This document shows, in pieces, positions 30,351 to 41,214 of a DNA stretch of 64,000 nucleotides. A program made the position numbers and the translations under genes. Positions within the stretch are counted from its first letter, which is position 1. Each line of letters starts with the position of its first letter. Source of the DNA: Rebecca billardiae RCC1528 (taxonomy: Eukaryota > Haptophyta); NCBI GenBank assembly GCA_965240325.2, contig OZ251230.1:1860001-1924000 (forward strand), read 5' to 3'. The notes beneath the pieces are model-generated. The model had not been told where the DNA came from and ran no database searches. It was given only the letters and a program-made list of their open reading frames with translations.

Positions 30351-32726
30351 ATGGCCGCGGTGCCCACGGCCGACGCGATGGCGGAAATTTCGCCGGCGCG
30401 GCGCGCCTCGGAGTGGTCGGAGTGGCCGGTGCCCGTGATCGAGAGCTCGCTCGAGGCGCGGTACGTGCCGCAGGAGATGCTGTCCGACGGCCCGTTCTCG
30501 CGTGTGCTCGTCGTCGAGCACAGGACGACGCGCGAGCGCTGCGCCGCCAAGGTGATCAGCCTGAAGCGGATGTCGCCCTCGCTCGCGCTCGAGGCGTCGC
30601 GCGCGGCCATCATGGCCGAGGCGTCGATGCTGGCCCACGTCGACCACGCGCACGTCGTGCGCCTGCTCGAGCTGCTCGTCTCCGACACCGAGGTCGTCCT
30701 GGTGATGGAGCTCGTCCCGGGCGGCGAGCTGTTTGAGCACGTCGTCGAGCGCGGCCGCTTCTCCGAGCGCGCGGCGCGGCGCGTGGTCGCGCAGCTCGCG
30801 TCGGCGCTGGCGCACCTGCACGAGCTGAACATCGTGCACCGCGACGTCAAGCCCGAGAACATCTTCGTCGCGCAGCACGACGCGCGCGCGCTCGACGTCA
30901 AGCTGGGAAGCTTTGGGTTTGCTACATATGCGGACGCGCTCGACGGGGTGGTCGGGCTTGCGGGCACGCTGGACTACGTCGCGCCGGAGGTGCTCACGTG
31001 GCACGACGCGTCGCGGGAGGAGGGCGTCACCCCCGCCGCGCGCGGCGTGCCGTACGGCCCCTCCGTCGACATGTGGAGCCTCGGCGTCGTCGCGTTCGTA
31101 CTGCTCAGCGGATATCCGCCGTTCTATGCCGACAGCGAGGCGGCGCTGCTGGCGCGCGTGCGCGCGGCGCGCTTCGAGTTCGCCTCGCCGTACTGGGACG
31201 AGGTCTCCGCCGAGGCGATCGACTTCATCTCGCGCTGCCTCGCGCTCCAGCCTAGCCAGCGCCTCACCGCGCACGAGGCGAGCTCTCACCCTTGGCTCTC
31301 GGGCGCGCGCGCCGAGGTGGGCGCGGCCGCACGCGGCGCGCGGGCCGAGATGCGCGCTGGCAGCAAGGATGGGGCGGCGGCGGGCGAGGTGTGGGCTGCG
31401 CTCCCGCACGAGGCATCGCAGCTCTCCGACGCCACGCAGGACGAGGACGCCTACGACGCCTACGACGACGAGGCCGCCTCCGCAGGCACAGCGGACCTGC
31501 CCGCCGCCAGAGACTATCCTCGAGCTGCGCCTCCGCCCGCGCAGCGTCACTCAGAGGGTCGGCGCCAGCTGCCGGCTGCGGAGCGGCAGCGTGAGCCGCG
31601 GGCGCGGGCACGGCAGGAGGTGCCGAGGAGAAAGGCGTGGGGGGACGAACAACCTGAGGGGCTGGGCGACGAACGCCGGCCGTCGCGCGCGCAAAGCCGG
31701 GCGGTGCGCGCGGGCCTGCAGCTAGAGGCGCAGCCTCCCGATGTGGCGGCGGCGCACGGCGGCGCGCGCGGGGCGGGCGGCAACCGCCGGCTCGAGCGCA
31801 CCCCGCCGCAGCAGCGCCCGCGGGCACACCGCGACGAGCCGCCGAGCCCAGAGCTGCACGACCACGACTCTGTGGAGGACGTGCACAGACCGAGCCGCGA
31901 GCCGCCGCGCTCGCACGCCGATGAGTGGTCGTGGCGCCAGCCGGCGTCGGCGCCGCCCGCCGCCATGGCGGCGGCGGCGCACGCTGCGCCGCCGCCGGTG
32001 TACGTGCACGCGCCGCCGCCGGGCATGCCCGTGATGATGCCTCCGCCGCCGTTCGGCGCCGCAGCCATGCTGGGCGCGCCCTACCCGATGCTCAGTGGCG
32101 GCATGGCCCCGCACCACCATGCGCTGCTCAGGGCGAGCCTGCCGCCAACCGGCGGCCCCCCGGCGCCTTGGCCGCCGCCGCCGCTGGCGCAGCCGCCGCT
32201 GCTGCACGCGCCCGCGTGGCTGCCGCCATCGGCACCGCCCGCGAAGCCGTCGTCGCGCGAGGCGTCGGCGGCGACGACCGAGCGCCACTCCCTCGAGTCG
32301 TTGCTCGGCCAGGCGAAGCAGCTTCGCTCCGAGTGTGACACGGTGCTGGTCGGAGCGGGCCAAGGGCAGCCGGCACCGGCGCCGAGCCTCCCTCGCGCGG
32401 CCTTCGAGGTGCAGATGGGCAGGCACGGGCCGCCGGGCGCGCCGAGCACGGAGCGCAGCGGGACGGGCGCCACGACGACCTTCGGCCCGCCCAAGCGGAT
32501 CGTCGAGCTGCGTACTGAGGGCGCGCATGTCGTGCGCCTCCCGGCGCACATGTACGACGAGATCACGAGCCTGTGCGACCGCGTGCACACGTGCCTGGTT
32601 CTACCGGAGGCGAGCGTGCACCCGCAGAGCGCGCAGATTGCGACGCGCTTCTCGCCGCTGCTCGAGCAGCTGGCAAACGAGGCGGCCTCGCACGCCCTTC
32701 GCGCCGCCACCGACCGTGGTGCGTAG
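30351..32726 (+). CDS. CAMK-like protein kinase with degenerate DFG (possible pseudokinase)
   Basis: 791 residues from the ATG at 30351. The kinase domain spans about residues 35-305: the VAIK-type Lys is K67 (CAAKVI), the catalytic loop HRDVKPEN is intact (163-170), the activation-segment end is YVAPEVL, and DMWSLGVVAFVLLSGYPPF and RLTAHEASSHPWL are typical of CAMK-group kinases. Two elements are broken: the glycine loop is DGPFSRV with one Gly, and the DFG Asp that binds magnesium is Ser (GSFGF, S187, codon AGC at 30909). This predicts weak or no catalysis. The remaining 480 residues are disordered Pro/Ala/Arg-rich with a PPPG tract, ending in a conserved-looking helix (RIVELRTEGAHVVRLPAHMY). 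Target unknown. Confidence 0.85.
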   Translation: MAAVPTADAMAEISPARRASEWSEWPVPVIESSLEARYVPQEMLSDGPFSRVLVVEHRTTRERCAAKVISLKRMSPSLALEASRAAIMAEASMLAHVDHAHVVRLLELLVSDTEVVLVMELVPGGELFEHVVERGRFSERAARRVVAQLASALAHLHELNIVHRDVKPENIFVAQHDARALDVKLGSFGFATYADALDGVVGLAGTLDYVAPEVLTWHDASREEGVTPAARGVPYGPSVDMWSLGVVAFVLLSGYPPFYADSEAALLARVRAARFEFASPYWDEVSAEAIDFISRCLALQPSQRLTAHEASSHPWLSGARAEVGAAARGARAEMRAGSKDGAAAGEVWAALPHEASQLSDATQDEDAYDAYDDEAASAGTADLPAARDYPRAAPPPAQRHSEGRRQLPAAERQREPRARARQEVPRRKAWGDEQPEGLGDERRPSRAQSRAVRAGLQLEAQPPDVAAAHGGARGAGGNRRLERTPPQQRPRAHRDEPPSPELHDHDSVEDVHRPSREPPRSHADEWSWRQPASAPPAAMAAAAHAAPPPVYVHAPPPGMPVMMPPPPFGAAAMLGAPYPMLSGGMAPHHHALLRASLPPTGGPPAPWPPPPLAQPPLLHAPAWLPPSAPPAKPSSREASAATTERHSLESLLGQAKQLRSECDTVLVGAGQGQPAPAPSLPRAAFEVQMGRHGPPGAPSTERSGTGATTTFGPPKRIVELRTEGAHVVRLPAHMYDEITSLCDRVHTCLVLPEASVHPQSAQIATRFSPLLEQLANEAASHALRAATDRGA

Positions 32727-33511
32727 CATTCTGAGCTGGCTGCCTCAGGCCCTCCGAGGCGGCTCAGGGCACGGCTGCGGCCAGCGCCGCCGCTCGCCGG
32801 CGACGTAAGTTACGACAGTCGTCATCAGTGACTTATATTAGTGTGACTGTCAGCACTCGTCAATATATACTCTGACTCAGCATCAGTGCCATCATTCACA
32901 TCACACTCACATTGCAGTGCGCACACCGCGTCACTAACTACTAAATAAACTATAATGCCTCTGACTCTCGGTGAGTCCGTGGCTGTAGACTGTATCGGTA
33001 CGTTTCGGTTATTTAGGAACCGATGTCGTCCGATCAATCGATCAGGTACTGTAAAGCATATAGCCTGGCAGCTTCATACACTAATTACAGCAGCTGAGAC
33101 TGACATCACTCAGATGTCGTCATCAATGACAATGTTATATTAGAATAGGCTGTAGCCTGAGTAGGGCGGCGCACGGTAGTACTGGGCCGGGCACCGGAGT
33201 CGGCGTCAGCCGGCGCTGACCGCGCGCTGAGAATGCCCGAGAACAGAAGTACGTGATGACCGTGTAATACTGTAGTCAACAGTCCGGTATTTTACTATTT
33301 AATAACTCAGCTATACCAGGTGATACGCCATTGATATTCGGAGTATTATCTGAATTACTATCGTAGTCACGATTGTCACGCCGCATTATTACCGGCGACC
33401 GCCAGTCCTCAATACAGTATACAGTATGCACGCCAGACAGCAGCTCGGCGTTGAAGGGTGGGCTGGTTGCCACTGACCAAAGTGCCGATCGGATGATGCC
33501 ACAGTCAGAAC
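32727..33511. other. AT-richer gene-free region
   Basis: No gene is seen. Composition is distinctly more AT-rich than the flanking genes. The convergent 3' ends of the kinase and DUF493 genes face each other here. Confidence 0.5.
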
Positions 33512-34099
33512 TCAGAAGCAGAACTTGACGAGTGGATGCGATTTGAAGCGCGCATGCAGGTCCTGCACCATGGCTGCAGAGCCAACAAGGATGCGCATCT
33601 CGATCGAGACGTACTTCGACGAGCGCACCTCCGTTTTGAGGGCTGTGGGCGCCAGCCCGCACGCCTCGCGCGACAGCTCGGACAGCTCCGCAGCCACGTC
33701 CTTGTCCCCGGTCTGCTGGGCGACCACTCGGAACGTGTGCTCGGCCGGGAAGTCCATCAGGCCCTCGATCAGGCCAGTTCCGTGCTCAGTGTCCCGGTCG
33801 TCGTCGGATGGGCTGAACTCACCACTGAGGGCTCGCTGCGCCATCAAGAAGCGATCATTAAGGGGTTCCCCGCTTGCTTCCCCGAGCGAGCGTGTGATTT
33901 TGGCATCGGTGCATTTGTACGCAGGCGGCAGCTCCTCCTCGCCGGGTGCATCGCCGTCATCGGCGGCAGATGCGCTGAGTGCAATGCGCGTAGCAGCAGC
34001 TGCTGCGCGGCTGCGCGACGCGACTGGGATGACCACCGCGTGCCATGCGGCGCACCCAGCCGCGAGCAGCAGCGGTGCCAACGCCCTGCCGGCGCGCAT
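33512..34099 (-). CDS. DUF493 / YbeD-like protein, probably organelle-targeted
   Basis: 195 residues. The last roughly 90 residues match the DUF493 (YbeD) family: MDFPAEHTFRVVAQQTGD, ACGLAPTALKTEVRSSKYVS, IEMRILVGSAAMVQDLHARF, ending HPLVKFCF. The family is a small ferredoxin-like fold, about 90 residues in bacteria, of unclear function; plant and algal members are plastid proteins. Here a hydrophobic leader (ALAPLLLAAGCAAWHAVVIPV) and then a Ser/Ala/Arg-rich segment precede it, resembling a bipartite plastid presequence. Its promoter is shared with the divergent propeller gene 184 bp away. Confidence 0.8.
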   Translation of the reverse strand: MRAGRALAPLLLAAGCAAWHAVVIPVASRSRAAAAATRIALSASAADDGDAPGEEELPPAYKCTDAKITRSLGEASGEPLNDRFLMAQRALSGEFSPSDDDRDTEHGTGLIEGLMDFPAEHTFRVVAQQTGDKDVAAELSELSREACGLAPTALKTEVRSSKYVSIEMRILVGSAAMVQDLHARFKSHPLVKFCF

Positions 34100-34282
34100 C
34101 TTTGCTCGGCGCTCGCGAACCGTCGCGGCCTTTCCTGACGAACCTTGAACTCACGTCCGCTGCCGAAGCGTTGGTGCAAGGGTACCGCCCTTGGTTGGTG
34201 GCTCGGACGCGAGCTTATTTATTCATCAAGGCTCCCTGACGACCGACCGTCTCCATCAGTGGCCTCACGGCCGCGGTTGAGC
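34100..34282. promoter_or_regulatory. Bidirectional promoter region, DUF493 / propeller genes
   Basis: 183 bp between the two divergent start codons must serve both genes. No motif is claimed. Confidence 0.45.
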
Positions 34283-35470
34283 ATGGAGCTACGAGACGCA
34301 GAAGGCTCGCGAGAGGTGCTGCTCACGCCTGAACCTCTCAGCGTGACGACTTCAGTCCAGCGAGCTCGACGATGCGCGCTCATTGGCATCGTCGCGCTAG
34401 TCTTTGGTGTTGTCGTCGCGGCGAGCACAGTCCCGCGAATGATTGCGCGACAACGCTCGATGAGTACAGTCCCGCCGAGTGCCGCTGCGCAGCCTCAAAG
34501 CCCGCTTCCAGATGGACAGCCACAGGAACACACCCCAGATGGACAGCCACGGGAAGACGCGCCATCGACCCCTCACCATCGACGCCCCTACCTGTACGTG
34601 AGCTTCCGCGGCAGCTCGCCCGAGCACCCGGCCAAGCAGGGGGTGAATCAGGTGCTTCGGTACGAGGTGCACAACGGCTCGGCGGCGCCAACGGCCGTGC
34701 TTGGGCACGTCCACGACGGTAATGAGCCACGCGAGCTGCGCGGTCTGCATGCTGATCCGACGACGAACGGCCTGTTTGTCGCCAACGCGTACATCTTGGA
34801 CTCGCAAATCCTGCGCTACGGCCCGTGCGCGGCCGACGGGAGACGGCGCTTTGTCGGCCGCGTCACACCGCGCACTGAGCCTGGCCGGACACTGCTCCTG
34901 CACCCGTACGGGCTGGCAATGCGAAACGACACGCTCTACACAACGGCAGAGGACTCGGCCACCGTGCTCGGCCTCGACGTGAGCCTCCCCCTCGCGAACT
35001 CATCTGGGCTCACGGTCGTCGTGTCTGCACGTGCGCTGGGCATTCGCAACGTGGAGAAGTCGGGGCTTCGAGGCATCGCGGCGCACGGGGACTGCCTCTT
35101 CGTCGCGGAGCAGTCCAGCGGGGCAGTGCACCCGCTGTGCGAGCACTCCACTCGCGCGCGTATCCTGATCGAAAAGCCCGTTGGCCTCGCCGTGGACGCC
35201 GAGCGCGGGCTGCTGCTCGTGGGCTCGCGCGCGGAGAAGGACCCGCACGTGGCGGCCTTCGACATCGCGACGGGCGAGCGCGTGCACAGCTTCCACCACG
35301 CGGGCATGAGGCAGCCGGCGGGGCTGGTGGTAGACGGCCACCGGCTGTACGTCGCTGTGCAGGACACCAAAGCGATCCTTGAGTTCGATGTGCGCACGGG
35401 CCAGTTTGTGCAGATCGTCGTGGCCAGCCTGCCCGATGTGCCTGAATCGGTGATGATGTCAGATTGCTGA
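34283..35470 (+). CDS. Type II membrane protein with NHL-like beta-propeller
   Basis: 395 residues. A short tail precedes one membrane anchor (ALIGIVALVFGVVVAASTV, about residues 32-50), then a Pro/Gln linker with a repeated DGQPxE unit, then a luminal domain from about residue 105 made of repeated four-stranded blades: GLHADPTTNGLFVANAYIL, HPYGLAMRNDTLYTTAED, GLRGIAAHGDCLFVAEQS, PVGLAVDAERGLLLVGSR, PAGLVVDGHRLYVAVQDT. Each blade has the G-[LI]-x(4-8)-L-[FY]-V spacing of NHL/SMP-30-type propellers, which bind ligands or act as lactonases. No catalytic signature is evident. Start chosen at the ATG placing the anchor near the N-terminus. Confidence 0.65.
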   Translation: MELRDAEGSREVLLTPEPLSVTTSVQRARRCALIGIVALVFGVVVAASTVPRMIARQRSMSTVPPSAAAQPQSPLPDGQPQEHTPDGQPREDAPSTPHHRRPYLYVSFRGSSPEHPAKQGVNQVLRYEVHNGSAAPTAVLGHVHDGNEPRELRGLHADPTTNGLFVANAYILDSQILRYGPCAADGRRRFVGRVTPRTEPGRTLLLHPYGLAMRNDTLYTTAEDSATVLGLDVSLPLANSSGLTVVVSARALGIRNVEKSGLRGIAAHGDCLFVAEQSSGAVHPLCEHSTRARILIEKPVGLAVDAERGLLLVGSRAEKDPHVAAFDIATGERVHSFHHAGMRQPAGLVVDGHRLYVAVQDTKAILEFDVRTGQFVQIVVASLPDVPESVMMSDC

Positions 35471-35738
35471 GCCTGACACTGCGGATGCCGCTGCTGTGCA
35501 GCGATGCTGCTGATCGTAACTACTACTAATAACATTATTGATTATTCGACTACGACGACATTTTAAGTGCGCGCCGGTTGGGGTTATTTATTAGGACCGC
35601 CTCGTCGTTATTATCGTACCAGGCGGTGTGTTATCAGGCCGCCAAATATGACGGAATTGAGTGTGACTGTGAGTCGCCGGACCGAGTAATATCCAGAGTA
35701 CGGTCAGTCTAGCATCAGACTTTATTCGATATCGTCTC

Positions 35739-35777
<39 letters not shown>

Positions 35778-36634
35778 CTAGTCGGTCGTCCTACTGGCCA
35801 CTGCTACGGTCTACTGTACGCGACTCGTAACTAGTCGTACTTCGTAGCTTACTTGTAGGCCGGATCCGTATGCAGCGTATACTCTATCAGAGTAGACTCA
35901 GACTTGTCAGTGTGACAGTCGCCCCTGCATATTACGCGTACTGTAACTATCGCGTGGCATCATCATCGTTAGCAGAGAATAGTAGCGCAGTCACTGAGCA
36001 GCGTCGTCGTAGTAGTCATAAGCTATTGTCGGAGTCGGACGGTGTCTGTCTGATGGTGGTGTCGCCGCCAGACAGTCGTAGCCACCGTAGTAATAGTTCT
36101 CAATCGCGGGACTCACACTGGCTCACTCATTGCACGCGCTTCACCGGCCATCCGGGATATACACTATACAGTGCGGCATGCTCGTGCCTCTAGACGGGCA
36201 TCGAGCGGTGGCGAGCTCGCCAATCGCGTGGCGTAGACCCAGAGAACGTTGCCACAAGTAGCAGCCCTGATCAGCTTGCTAGCCGATGTCCGTCGATGAT
36301 CGCCCGGCTGTTGACAGGCGTGCACACGTATGCAGCATCACTCATTGAACAGCAGCTGTCTGACGCGGTGACACGACTACTGTACAGTACCAAACAGCCA
36401 ACCCTGTTCGTCAGACTCACGACGTGTGGGGTCTGACGGACATTGACATGTCTGCACCCTCGTACAAGACTACTACGCAGCATGCGACGGGCATTCAGCC
36501 ATTCACGGCTTCCATCACGCCCCGGATGTCGTGGACGTGAAAGCTGACGATGACGAAAGTGCATGCTGTTGGGACATGCGGACGACGACGGGTAAGGGTT
36601 CCAGCGTACTAACTACGGAGCGAGTGAGTGAGCG
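35471..36634. other. Gene-free region with (TA)n
   Basis: Only the TA microsatellite is recognisable in this AT-richer stretch; short frames have no domains. Confidence 0.5.
35741..35776. repeat. (TA)n microsatellite
   Basis: 36 bp of uninterrupted TA dinucleotide. Confidence 0.95.
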
Positions 36635-37429
36635 ATGCCGTCGTCGGCGCGTGCGCCGCAAAACCAGCGCAACGGCGAGACGAGCTGGTGGCGTGGGGGG
36701 CAGAAGCGCGACTCGGCGCCCTTCGCTCGCCTGCGCGACGTCGAGCCGGGCCTCGGGGCCGACGGCAAGGCGGCACACCTCCACAGCTCCGGTGGCGAGT
36801 CCGGCCACTGCGAACAGGACCTGTGGGCGTCTCTCCCGCTGCTCGCGCGCGAGCAGCTCGCGCTGCTGATCTCGGCGGACTTCTCGGCGGGCTTCTTCTC
36901 GCTCGCGTCGCGCGTAGGGGCCACCGTGCCCGCCGCCATCGCCCCCCCCGCCGCCGAGACGAGCGAGAGCGCAAAAGTCGATGTGCGGCTGCGCGCAGTC
37001 GAGGAGCGGTGCCGCGATCTCGAGTCGCTCGTGAAGGAGCTGCTCGCCGAGCGGGCGGAGCGCGGCAAGGAGGGCGACGCGAGGCGGCAAGGGAGCGAGT
37101 CTCAGCCCAGCCCCGCCGCGTCCGAGCGGCTGCGACGTGACGGCTCCTCGGCGGAGGGCGGCTGCGGCCCAGTCACAATGCAGCTCGTGTTCGGCCTGGT
37201 CGTCTCTCTCTACCGCGTGGTCGAGCACTGCGTCTTCGGCTACTTCGTCGCGTTCATCTCGTGCTGGAACGTCATCCTGTGGGCGCTCGTGACGATGGTG
37301 CTGGGCTACTTCCGTCTATTGGCGATTCTGATCGAGCGCCTGCTCGAGTGGCCGACCAACATCATCTGCACGACGGGTGTGGCGCTGATTCTGCTCATCG
37401 TCTTCTTCGCGCCACGGCCAGTCGCGTAA
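36635..37429 (+). CDS. Hypothetical protein with C-terminal membrane segments
   Basis: 264 residues. The N-terminal half is hydrophilic. A short coiled-coil-like helix (VRLRAVEERCRDLESLVKEL, about residues 116-135) is followed by a charged linker. The last 85 residues hold about three membrane segments: QLVFGLVVSLYRVVEHCVFG, FVAFISCWNVILWALVTMVL and IICTTGVALILLIVFFAP. I recognise no family. The arrangement (cytosolic coiled coil plus C-terminal membrane hairpin) suits a membrane tether, which is speculation. The antisense frame is a shadow. Confidence 0.6.
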   Translation: MPSSARAPQNQRNGETSWWRGGQKRDSAPFARLRDVEPGLGADGKAAHLHSSGGESGHCEQDLWASLPLLAREQLALLISADFSAGFFSLASRVGATVPAAIAPPAAETSESAKVDVRLRAVEERCRDLESLVKELLAERAERGKEGDARRQGSESQPSPAASERLRRDGSSAEGGCGPVTMQLVFGLVVSLYRVVEHCVFGYFVAFISCWNVILWALVTMVLGYFRLLAILIERLLEWPTNIICTTGVALILLIVFFAPRPVA

Positions 37430-39771
37430 CCTATCGCCCGCAGTGGCACTGTCATGGCTGTGACTGACAGGTGTCGTCGTAGTAGTGCTAATAATAATAA
37501 TATATGTAATAATATTTGGAGTAGAGTGCGCGACGACGCGCTCAGGCGCGCCATTCATCTGTCGGCGTCATTCACGGACCATATGATACGCGACGCCGAT
37601 TAAGACTCGGCTCGGCTGCGAAGTGCTATTGTGTCATCAGCAATGTGCCCAATATATGTATGGTGTGAATGACGAAGTATCACATCAGCATCGGCAGCGG
37701 CGTAACTGTCATTACGACTTCTCGTCACGACTCATCGTAGCAGTCATGGCACGGACTCGTCGTCCGGATATCTGCAGCAGAGCGCGGCTGATCCGGAGCT
37801 GCGCCAGGCCAGTGGGCCAGGGCCCAGCCCCAGGCTAGCTCACTGCTGATGAGACATGCATATGCAACTGCTGCATCAAGTCATATAATAATGACCGCGT
37901 TCCGCGGTCCTTTTCTGCATAGAATCAACGCAGTTGGGGGCCCGCGGTGGCCGTGCAATCGCGGCTCTCCGCCGTAGTTGCAGTTCGCCAGTTGAAGTCG
38001 GTTCTGAGATGACTGAATATGATCGGCTACGCCGATCTTCGGGTAGTGAACAACGAAGTTGACGGCGCACGGCCCTATAGTGGCTAGTTGTCGCGTTCTG
38101 TCTTATTCGTCACGAATCACGCAGCTTGTGAATGTGAGCAGCAGCCGGCTTGTGACGACACGGTCGGACGGTCGGACGGTGCCATGCGCCGAATGCAGCC
38201 GAGTCACTGGCGAGTCCGACAGCCGGGCGGCGGCGCCGGGGGTGCACGCGAGCTCGCACGCGCGTTGTGTGCGCAGCCGCGCTGCGCGTAGAGCAGCCAC
38301 TCAGCGCCGCGCCCGACCACTACGCGAGAAGCCGCTGCGCCGCGCGCAGCGGCAGCAGCGGCGCCTCCGCAGCGCGCGCCGAGCCGCCACCTCCCGCCCG
38401 CCTCACGGCCGCGGCCGCGGCGCGCGAGCGACTTGCGGCTTGCGGCGGCGGCGGGCAGCGGCGGCGCGGCGAGCGCGCACAGCGGCCCCTCGAGCGTGCG
38501 GCCGAGCGCCGCCGCGTACGTCGGGTCGCGCGCCGCGCGCCGTCGCCCACACGGCAGCAGCCCCGCGTGCGCCGCCGTCTGCCACGAGGGCGCGGAGCAC
38601 GGTGGTGCACACATTTTGGAGGCGCGCGCCGTCGAGGCGCGGGACGGGCGGGAGGGCGGACGGGGGCGGGAGGAGCGGCGGCGGCGGCGGCGGCGCGTTG
38701 CGCGAGCCGCAGCGTACGCCCGCGCCGATCTTGAATCTCGACGGCGGCGGTGCGGCGGCCGTGGCAGCGCGTGCGCGCGCGTTGACCAACGGCGGCGCGG
38801 CCTCTGCCGTCTGCGACGGCGGCACGGTGCGGCAAGGGCAGCGGTGGCGCGACGGCGTCGGCGGTGGCGCGCTCGCACAGCGTCTGCCGCCCGCGTGCGC
38901 CGCCGTCGTCGCCGTCGTCGCCGCGACGGCGGCACTGTGCGCCGACCGGTTAGCGCCCTCCGGCTCCGCCCCTGCGCTGACTGACGGGACGCCGAGGAGT
39001 TGACGGAGGGCGTGCGCGCGAGGTCGGCGGCGGTGTGCGCGGCGGCGCTGGGCGAGTGCGCCAGCTTCTCGGGCAGCGCATGCCCCGCCGCGCGCCTGCC
39101 GCCGCCCAGGCTCCCCGGCGCTCGGCCGCGCGCCACGCCGCCGCGCGCGCGCACGGGGCGGCACGTGCGCACGGCGGCACCGACGGAACATGACGCCTCG
39201 CGATCTGAATCGTCACGCGACTTATGCTGGTAGTCTTATTTTCGATCACACCCGCATTGGCTTCGGAATCAGTTTGCAATAAGGGGTGAGGAATCTTGAG
39301 TGACAATCGCAATAATTGCCCTTCCGCTCAGGCTGTCTAGGACACACTCACTACACTTCTTTCATCAGAGAGCTCTTAATCCTCGCAGATAAAGATTTCG
39401 AATCCCACCCGCATTGGGCCAAGAAGCCAATAACAGATGACTTCGTCCTATTTGCTTCCGATTTCTTCTATTACTTACTATCCAAGGATTAAGGAGCAGT
39501 ACAAACGCAATCATGAGCAGCGAAATGGACTCATTCTATGATTTAACGACACAGGTAGGACGACGCGGGTCTCCTGATTCGTCGGCGGCAGTGCCCGATC
39601 GTCGACACGAAGTCGGCGTTGGACTCAAATGCTCGGTTTCACACCTAAATCCACCTACAAAAATCCCCCCAAATCCTGCGCGCATCCTCTTTTTTGATTT
39701 TGATGCGGAGCACGTGCGCCGCCCCCCCCGGCTTTCGCTCACGCTCAGACCTTTCGGGGGGGCCGTGCGCC
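37430..39771. other. Gene-poor region with repeat R2; unresolved GC block 38160-39190
   Basis: Positions 37891-38020 are one copy of repeat R2. The GC-rich block 38160-39190 is open on both strands for up to 300 codons, with Ala/Arg/Pro-rich products; leftward segments such as CTTVLRALVADG and YAAALGRTLEGPLCALAAPP look faintly coding but lie in different frames. It could be a degraded or multi-exon gene; I do not call one. The region 39200-39770 is AT-richer, with cacccgcattgg occurring twice (about 39250 and 39405). Confidence 0.35.
37891..38020 (+). repeat. Dispersed repeat R2, copy 1
   Basis: 130 bp that by eye match 41085-41214 base for base, starting atgaccgcgttccgcggtcc. The first 18 bases form a near-palindrome. 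A diverged inverted fragment occurs at 16741-16806. Confidence 0.9.
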
Positions 39772-40935
39772 ATAAGCTATTACTAGTCCGACCGTCGCCC
39801 TGCCTGCGCGACCGCGAGACTCATTCACACTTCACACAATCACAGCAGCGGACCTGAGACCGCACCCGGCACCGGTCGTCAAATCGGACGTCCGTCTGAC
39901 AACTAGCTGCCAAATGTCCAACTGGCTGATCAGCTCGGATCCGACCCGTCCGCGATCGTGCCATCGGCATCGGAATTACTACTAGTAGCTGCCAAACTGT
40001 GTCCAACTCTGGCTGATCAGCTCGGATCCGACCCGTCCGCGATCGTGCCGAGTGAGTCGTGCCGCGGAGCTCGGAGTACTGAAGGAGTCGGGTGTGACAG
40101 CAGGGTGCTTTAGCGCTGCGGCCCGTGCCAGCCAACGACCAGACGTACTCTGGCCACTTGACCCGTTGCACGGGTGAGTGACCGTACGCCCTGCCTAGTG
40201 CCTACCGCGCGCGCCGCGCGACCGGCGACTCGGGGTGATGGAGAGCGGATGGCGACAGCAGCAGCAGTCCTCATGAAGACGATGAAACTGGCGGCACGGG
40301 TGCACGAGGTGGCAGGCGAAAGCGCGCCGACGAGACCGCATTTGACACACCTGAGCCGCACGCGCGTGCCGTCGCCGAGCCGGCGAGCGCTGCAAACGCG
40401 CAACCGTACCGCGCGCGCCACGACGGCGCGGCACTAGCTGATGCAGGCCGTACTGCCGGCACTGCTTCTGCGATCATGCGCCACGGTCGCAGCTGACTGC
40501 GTGAGCAGCAAGCGGGAGGCGGGTCCGGAGGCACGTGCAGGCGCCGTCCCGCATATCCGCCATCGCCCATCGTGCCGGGGCACGTCACCTCCGACGATCC
40601 GGATGTGGCCCAGTCCGGACGTCACGCGATCCGGGAAGACGAGTACGATTCGCTCGTAACGAACCGTTACACTTATGTCACGGCCAGGCTCACGTCCCGT
40701 CCATCGATTACTTATGGAATCAGCTGGGCGCGCTCTTTTTCGGCCTAATAGACCTCTCTATGCGATCTCAAAAACTCGAAACTCGGTCTCCGCCAGCCCT
40801 AAAAATCGCCCCCCGTCCCTTTTTTTCCGCCGCCCCCCGTCCCTTTTTTCTTGACGATCAAAGATCTTTTTGAAACGTGGTTCGGGCCCGCTGGTGCGGG
40901 CTCCACGCTGCGCGCTCCGCCCTGCACCGCGGGCC
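39772..40935 (+). repeat. Large duplicated unit D, copy 1
   Basis: About 1.16 kb repeated at 41213-42376 with an offset of 1441 bp over most of its length and 1438 bp at its right end. The copies appear nearly identical from ataagctattactagtcc to about 40550, differ by small indels around 40550-40720, then match again through repeat R1. Internally, ctgatcagctcggatccgac occurs twice about 95 bp apart. No recognised protein is encoded. Confidence 0.9.
40767..40935 (+). repeat. Dispersed repeat R1 (right end of unit D, copy 1)
   Basis: Shares its blocks with 42205-42376 and, inverted, with 14686-14846. Contains a duplicated cccccgtccctttttt block that the copy at 42205 also carries in shortened form. 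Confidence 0.85.
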
Positions 40936-41084
40936 ATAAGCCGATCATAATAAGCTATCGGCATCGACCGTCCGAACTACTCGCTCATTAGTCGTCGTCA
41001 GTACGTACTCGATCAATAGCTACTCGTAATTCTCGAGTACTCCCGGATGCGGCGCAGCTGATACAATATATTATGACCGCGGAA

Positions 41085-41214
41085 ATGACCGCGTTCCGCG
41101 GTCCTTTTCTGCATAGAATCAACGCAGTTGGGGGCCCGCGGTGGCCGTGCAATCGCGGCTCTCCGCCGTAGTTGCAGTTCGCCAGTTGAAGTCGGTTCTG
41201 AGATGACTGAATAT
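41085..41214 (+). repeat. Dispersed repeat R2, copy 2
   Basis: Apparently identical to 37891-38020 over 130 bp; directly abuts the left end of unit D copy 2. Confidence 0.9.

Noticed and set aside
38204-39172. 322-codon leftward frame in the GC block
   Set aside because: Open on both strands, Ala/Arg/Pro-rich, no domain, no supported start or splice sites; mentioned only as unresolved.
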